This document shows, in pieces, positions 59,601-64,000 of a stretch of 64,000 nucleotides of DNA. This DNA comes from Laguncularia racemosa (lineage: Eukaryota; Streptophyta; Magnoliopsida; Myrtales; Combretaceae). The stretch lies in the NCBI GenBank assembly GCA_037954665.1, contig JBBMOL010000012.1, positions 2,604,001 through 2,668,000 of the forward strand, given 5' to 3'. Under the pieces are notes generated by a model, which searched no databases, was not told the origin of the DNA, and saw only the letters and a program-made list of their open reading frames with translations. How positions within the stretch are numbered: position 1 is the first letter of the stretch; each line of letters starts with the position of its first letter. Both the position numbers and the translations under genes were made by a program.

Positions 59601-62600
59601 TACACTTCCTTTTACAGAAGTATATCATACCTTCATTTGGCAACATTTGTAATGTATATCTTTTTTTTCGACATCGTCAAGCTGGAGAACAACTAAATTT
59701 GCTGGATTAAAATTGGTTGCAATGAAGTGCTCGACACCGCAGATGAGAATCCATCGTAAGTTTGGGAAAAGTCCCTCAAAGCATCCCTTGATTTGACGTA
59801 CAAACAGTTCCAGCAATCTCACATTTTCAAAACCTAATAAATCCTCACTTGTAATGGTCTTACAATCTACACGAAGCATTTCCACATATTTCCTTTCCTG
59901 CAAAAAGAACATGCCTTTCTAAATTGCAACGGAAATTCTGATGTCATATGTACGGTTTTTAAATCAATTATTTTTTGTATTTAATGGCCGGATTAGAGTG
60001 CCAAAAGTTAATCCAATTTAGTCTTCAAAATTCAAATGGACTTTCTACCGCACTTCAAAATTTATATGTTACGCATTCACACTTTATATATAAAAGTAAT
60101 TAAATAAAATAATTAATTTGATCTAACAAATAAATTTAATTTTAAAGAGAGAAATATTTTTTAAATTAGATTACCTCGTTTGCTATTTTATCAACATTTA
60201 TGTCATCAATCTGCAAGAATCTTCTGACTTTGCTTCCATTTCCTTTACGCTGCTTCCGAATAATGTCTCTTCCCAAATCTTTCAATACGTCATGCATCGA
60301 CAAGAGCTCAGTCTTCCCATTTACGACATCTGTAACTAATGATTTATCGATAAGATTTTCTGTTGATAGATTAGGACACCATCCAAGGTCTGTCCACATG
60401 TAGTATGCTTCCATTTTCTTTAGGCCACCGGGATAACAAGCTATATCCAAAAAGATTTTTTTTTCCTCCTTGCTCAATCCATTATAACTTATCATTAGAG
60501 CACTTTGAATTTTCTCATTAGGGCTTTCCTCCAACTTTTTTATTGCTTCTTCCCAAGCTTTTTCACTATGACCAAGCATCGAGGAACCGATAACCTTAAG
60601 AGCTAGTGGAAGACCGCCCAAGGAGGAAGCAAGCTTCTTTGAAAGGCTCTCAAATTGCCTAGGCGGAGTGTCACTTCTGAAAGAAAACCTACTAAAAAGC
60701 TCAAGAGCTCGATCATTATCCAATTTCTGTACTTGATAAACCTTTACAAGAGCTCGATCATTGTCCCGTTGCTGTACAAGACCCATCTCTAGAGCATCCA
60801 AAACCCTTTTGTTTCTAGTAGTGATAATAATCCTACTTCCGTCAGCTAACCGAGTAGAATCACCAAGAAAGTTTGGCAACAGATTTCCATCATCTACATC
60901 ATCCAAAACAAGAAGAAATTTTTTCTTCCTGTTCAGTCCCTTTCTTATCATGTTGACTCCATCATTAATGTTGTCAATAGATTTAGCACAATTTGGGTCA
61001 ATTAGGTCCTTGTATAATTGTCGTAGCAACTTCAGAAGCGCTTTATCCTCTACATTTTCTCGGACATTTGCAATAAAGGAGCAACTCTTGTCAAAGTTAG
61101 CAGAGAGATCGTTGAAGACAACCTTGGCCAGAGTTGTCTTACCGATACCTCCCATTCCACAAAGTCCAATGATGCGACAACCATCGGAGTTTAAGTCTAA
61201 CATCCTTATAACAGATTTCACTTGGTCGTCAATTTCAACAAAATGACTGGGGACAACTTGAAACTTGGACCTCAGTTGATTTAAAACTTTTCGCGTAATC
61301 TCTGTAATTGCATCCGCTTCGCTGCCATGCAAATAAATAATATATTATTTCAAAAGATGTACGAAATGAACAAAATTTTAAAATGATTGTTCATTATGCC
61401 GGTCAACAATACGTACACATTAGTAACTTTCATTAATATACAAGCATATGTGCGCTCATGTTCCGTGTGCAAAAATTTAATAGAGCAGTACAATAATTTT
61501 TAACATAAGACAATGACTCAATTCAACTATATAAATGACTTGTGACTGACGAATGAACAAAAGAAGTAATGAATAAACTGTTTCAAAATGCAAGAAAAAT
61601 AATAATAATATTACTAAGAAAGTGGGGCTGGTGGAAAAAATGGAGCAAACCATCCTACTTAAATGGGTTACTTCAATAGTTTGGAATTATTTTACAATGA
61701 AAACCCCCATTTTAACTGAAATGAACTTATCTTTGAGATTACAAAGGTTAAATTTATAAATTCAATCTAAAATTGTATAAACTACACTATAAACACCAAA
61801 ACAGTGCCAAGCCTTTTAATAATGTAGATAACCCACATTTCGTATTTTTTAAACATTTATGCCTTATTTATGAATTTATATTCACCTAAATTTGAATAAG
61901 AGTTTAATTAGAAGGTAAGGATAACAAGATTAATAAATGACATGTAACTTTCTATTACAAGAATTCCAAGGAGGCTATACAGTTACTTTTTTTTTTTCCT
62001 TAATTTTAGCATCCTCAATTAGCACTCATTAAAAATAATGAAAAAAATTGATTACTCAAAATTAACAAAACAATAATTTACGGGTTGCATGTCTAGTAAA
62101 CAACAGATTTAGAAAACTATCAATGTGAAAGCTATAGGACATTCATAAAAAGTATATATATATAATAACATGTAACTTTGAGATTCGTTTAAAATATATA
62201 TTCATTTGTTGATGTGATGAATGGATGCACTTACTTTTTGTTGGCAATGCAGGGTCCCAATATTTTTCCCACCTCTAAAAGTGCCTTCTCCCATTTCTCC
62301 ACTCCTCCTTTTCCTTGTTGTCGATGAACCTCTAGATCTTTCTTATACAAGTCTGTCTTAAGTTTGACGTCATCCGGTCCAACATCATAAAATATGGGAA
62401 TGATGCTCTTATGCTCCTGCACCATATGATAAAGTTCTTGGAGACATGCCTTACTCGCAGCATAGCCTTTAGAAAAGATAGGCAAACAAATACTTGAATT
62501 GTCGATGGCCGTCTTAAGTGCTTCACCAATGCCCTCTCCTATAACAATCTCAACATCATCTTTAAAAACACTAAATCCAACCGATTTCAACCGTTCATAT

Positions 62601-62734
62601 AAATGGGATGTGAATTTGTCTCGTACGTCCGGTCCTCTAAAACTTAAGAAGACATCATAATTACGAGACGACGGTTCTGATGACGGCAAACAATTGCTGG
62701 TCGATGCTTCCTCCGAATTCCTTTTTCGCTTCAT
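53686..62734 (-). CDS. TIR-NB-ARC-LRR disease-resistance protein with expanded LRR and acidic tail
   Basis: Seven exons (minus): 62734-62235, 61321-60175, 59897-59631, 59521-56016, 55328-55227, 54689-54418, 53750-53686. Phases join exactly: 5859 nt, about 1952 aa. The TIR spans residues about 26-160 (YDVFLSFRG; catalytic-type Glu at about 100 in ASKACLQEL, where the usual Trp before Cys is Ala). The NB-ARC spans about 195-520: P-loop GMGGIGKTT (222-230), kinase-2 KFLLVLDDVDD (301-311), RNBS-B GSRIIITTR, GLPLAL (403-408), FLDIACYPGG and MHD (509-511). The LRR follows, including about 15 tandem 46-residue units, then a tail of acidic repeats ending EEPLPQPREN. Exons 1-4 are secure. Exons 5-7 rest on phase, splice signals and composition, and the exon 5 donor (GTACAA) is weak. 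TNLs are intracellular immune receptors whose TIR domains act as NAD-cleaving signalling enzymes on activation. The sequence resembles L6-like TNLs; the recognised effector is unknown. Confidence 0.88.
54418..54689 (-). repeat. 27 bp tandem repeat encoding acidic EESDASAED units
   Basis: Within TNL exon 6, four in-frame copies of a 27 bp unit (about 54579-54683) encode EESDASVED once and EESDASAED three times. Further partial units follow: NEASAEDV, NEESEAPAEDVV. Copies are nearly identical at DNA level (CTCAGCTGACGCATCACTCT on the plus strand), suggesting recent slippage expansion. The encoded segment is strongly acidic and probably disordered. Confidence 0.8.
54763..54878. repeat. Short direct repeat in TNL intron 5
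   Basis: GAGCAAATATGAAATGTTAA plus GGTTTACCC occurs at 54763-54791 and again at 54850-54878, 87 bp apart, identical over 29 bp. It lies in the intron between the acidic-repeat exon and exon 5. Confidence 0.85.
56400..58535 (-). repeat. 138 bp LRR-coding tandem array, about 15 units
   Basis: Inside TNL exon 4, each unit encodes two leucine-rich repeats of the form LSNLRNLSSLxLxxCKNxKRI followed by VGFDGLESLTxLSIxDCPSLEEFPK. I count about 15 units, mostly 46 codons. A few carry small in-frame indels: one has a duplicated RNCKNS block, and others gain or lose one residue. Framework codons are almost invariant while residues around the L-x-L strand differ. The array is flanked by more ordinary, diverged LRRs on both sides. 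Confidence 0.9.
59089..59125 (-). repeat. 18 bp tandem duplication in the LRR exon
   Basis: TTGGTCATAGAGAGCATC is repeated in tandem, giving a duplicated ALYDQD hexapeptide in the N-terminal LRR part. It is in frame and does not disrupt the gene. Confidence 0.85.
61322..62234 (-). other. Intron 1 of the TNL gene
   Basis: 913 bp between the TIR and NB-ARC exons, at the position conserved in plant TNL genes. AT-rich, with no element recognised. It joins codons AA|C in phase. Confidence 0.8.
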
Positions 62735-64000
62735 CTTAAGCGTTTTACACCTATAAAAATAAATGAAAGATTCCTTTCAACTCATCCATTTGTAGATGAG
62801 ATTGTTCATAATAATCAACTCTAGAGGGTTTTTTTTTTTTTTCCCTCCAGATTTTAGTGAATAATCAACACTTGACTCGCTACACTAGAAGTGTCATATC
62901 TTCATTTCTACATACCAAAACCGAAAAAATCTTCAAAAGAAAAATAGAAACATCCATGCATACGTTTTTTTTGCTTTTGAAAGCACAAACCTTTAGGATA
63001 TAGAAATTACTAACGAAAATCAAAACAAAATTACGGTCCAACTATTAAATCTAGCTTGACCAGCTACATCCTCTAAAAGGTTATTTTATTTTGTTATTTT
63101 ATAATTATATTTCAGGCTTTTTTATGTTTTTAATTATATATATACATGTATAATTAATTATTATGAACCCTTCAAAAACCAATATATATCCGCTAATCAG
63201 TAGTAATAAATAAAGATAAACACAAATATGTAAACTGGAATTTGTCCCCACCTTTTCCATCAATGTAATACTTAAATGAGTTCTTGAATTTTTATGTTTT
63301 ATGACATGATAAAAATTATCATTGGTGTTCTAAAATCCTTCAACATAGCAACCCAACTCATATTAACTCTCACAGCCTTAAGAAACTAAATACGATGATA
63401 TTAAACAATTAATGTGATGTTCATTAATAATCTAAGTATGTACAATTTTTAGATTATTAAGTTGTTAATAAATGCCGCATTAACTATAGAAAAATATTTA
63501 TATGCATACCTTATATAATTGATGTTTTTGTAATCTTATAAGTCAATTGTTAAAGTGATAGAGTTAGTTATAAAGTGAGTTTTTGTTAATTTGTTTTGTT
63601 TCTAATTTGGGTTTTCATGTTTGAGTGTGATTGTATATTTATTTGGGGCTTCAACCAATAACATATTAGGTCAAGCGATTTACTAAGGGAAAATGACAAA
63701 AATAATTTTTTTTGAGCAAATTGTATTCAAAAATAATTTTCATGCTTGATCCATGTACCGAAATGTACTATATTACAAGTTTTAAAGATATTTTAGGATT
63801 AAACTATCCAATAAAAAATGTCCAAAATTGAATTACGAAATATCTATAAAGTTTAAAATTAAAACTATCATTTAATTTTGTAGAGGGTAAGGGTATGCAA
63901 TAAAAATAATATATATATAACAAAGCATTACCTAAATTTAGAATTTAAACCTATTTGTCATCTACCTTTTAATGATAAATAAATAATTGAACTAGACTCT
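62735..64000 (-). promoter_or_regulatory. Upstream region of the TNL gene
   Basis: AT-rich 5' flank of the minus-strand TNL. No specific element is supported beyond generic TA-rich stretches (for example near 63139 and 63910). No ORF is visible. Confidence 0.35.

Noticed and set aside
60761..61246. A 161-codon plus-strand frame opposite the NB-ARC exon
   Set aside because: The minus strand carries all NB-ARC motifs in order; the plus-strand frame has none and is a shadow.

Overview
This is nuclear DNA from a dicotyledonous plant. The evidence is AT-rich intergenic sequence, GT-AG introns, plant-type Ty3/Gypsy chromoviruses, L1-type LINEs, TRIM elements (including a 5S-rRNA-bearing Cassandra-like one), and a TIR-type NLR gene of a class absent from grasses. 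The species cannot be fixed from the window; the NLR resembles the L6-like TNL class of woody rosids, which is only a hint.

Four protein-coding genes can be assembled exon by exon with reading frames that join exactly. (1) 1523-3943 (+): a two-exon F-box/kelch protein of 430 aa, closely matching Arabidopsis SAGL1 (At1g55270). (2) 12813-19646 (+): an eight-exon TPR/Sel1-repeat protein of 280 aa. (3) 37631-50837 (+): a five-exon Alba-domain nucleic-acid-binding protein of 133 aa, with a single intron of 11.9 kb. (4) 53686-62734 (-): a seven-exon TIR-NB-ARC-LRR resistance gene of about 1952 aa. Its LRR exon holds about 15 near-identical 46-residue units, followed by an acidic repeat tail. Genes 3 and 4 are convergent.

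Most of the rest is transposon-derived. 3.9-12.8 kb holds a Tourist-like MITE, a foldback element and old repeats, including a tandem array built on an ACGACC...GGTCGT hairpin. Intron 7 of gene 2 holds a Cassandra-like TRIM. 20.7-21.5 kb is a large imperfect inverted repeat. 23.9-27.5 kb holds two TRIM copies of one family. 28157-33909 is a complete but decayed chromovirus with a CATGG target-site duplication and a G30 tract in its 3' LTR. Near 36.8 kb is a hAT/BED fragment. The giant Alba intron contains a 5'-truncated LINE, a complete Reina-like chromovirus (41579-46572, minus, target-site duplication GAATC) and a second LINE. A copy of part of that second LINE lies 0.5 kb past the Alba gene.

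The most noteworthy region is the NLR: a homogenised LRR array whose variation falls at predicted solvent-exposed positions, and a post-LRR tail of duplicated small exons encoding acidic repeats and two DLNE motifs. No tRNA gene, CRISPR array or complete rRNA gene was found.
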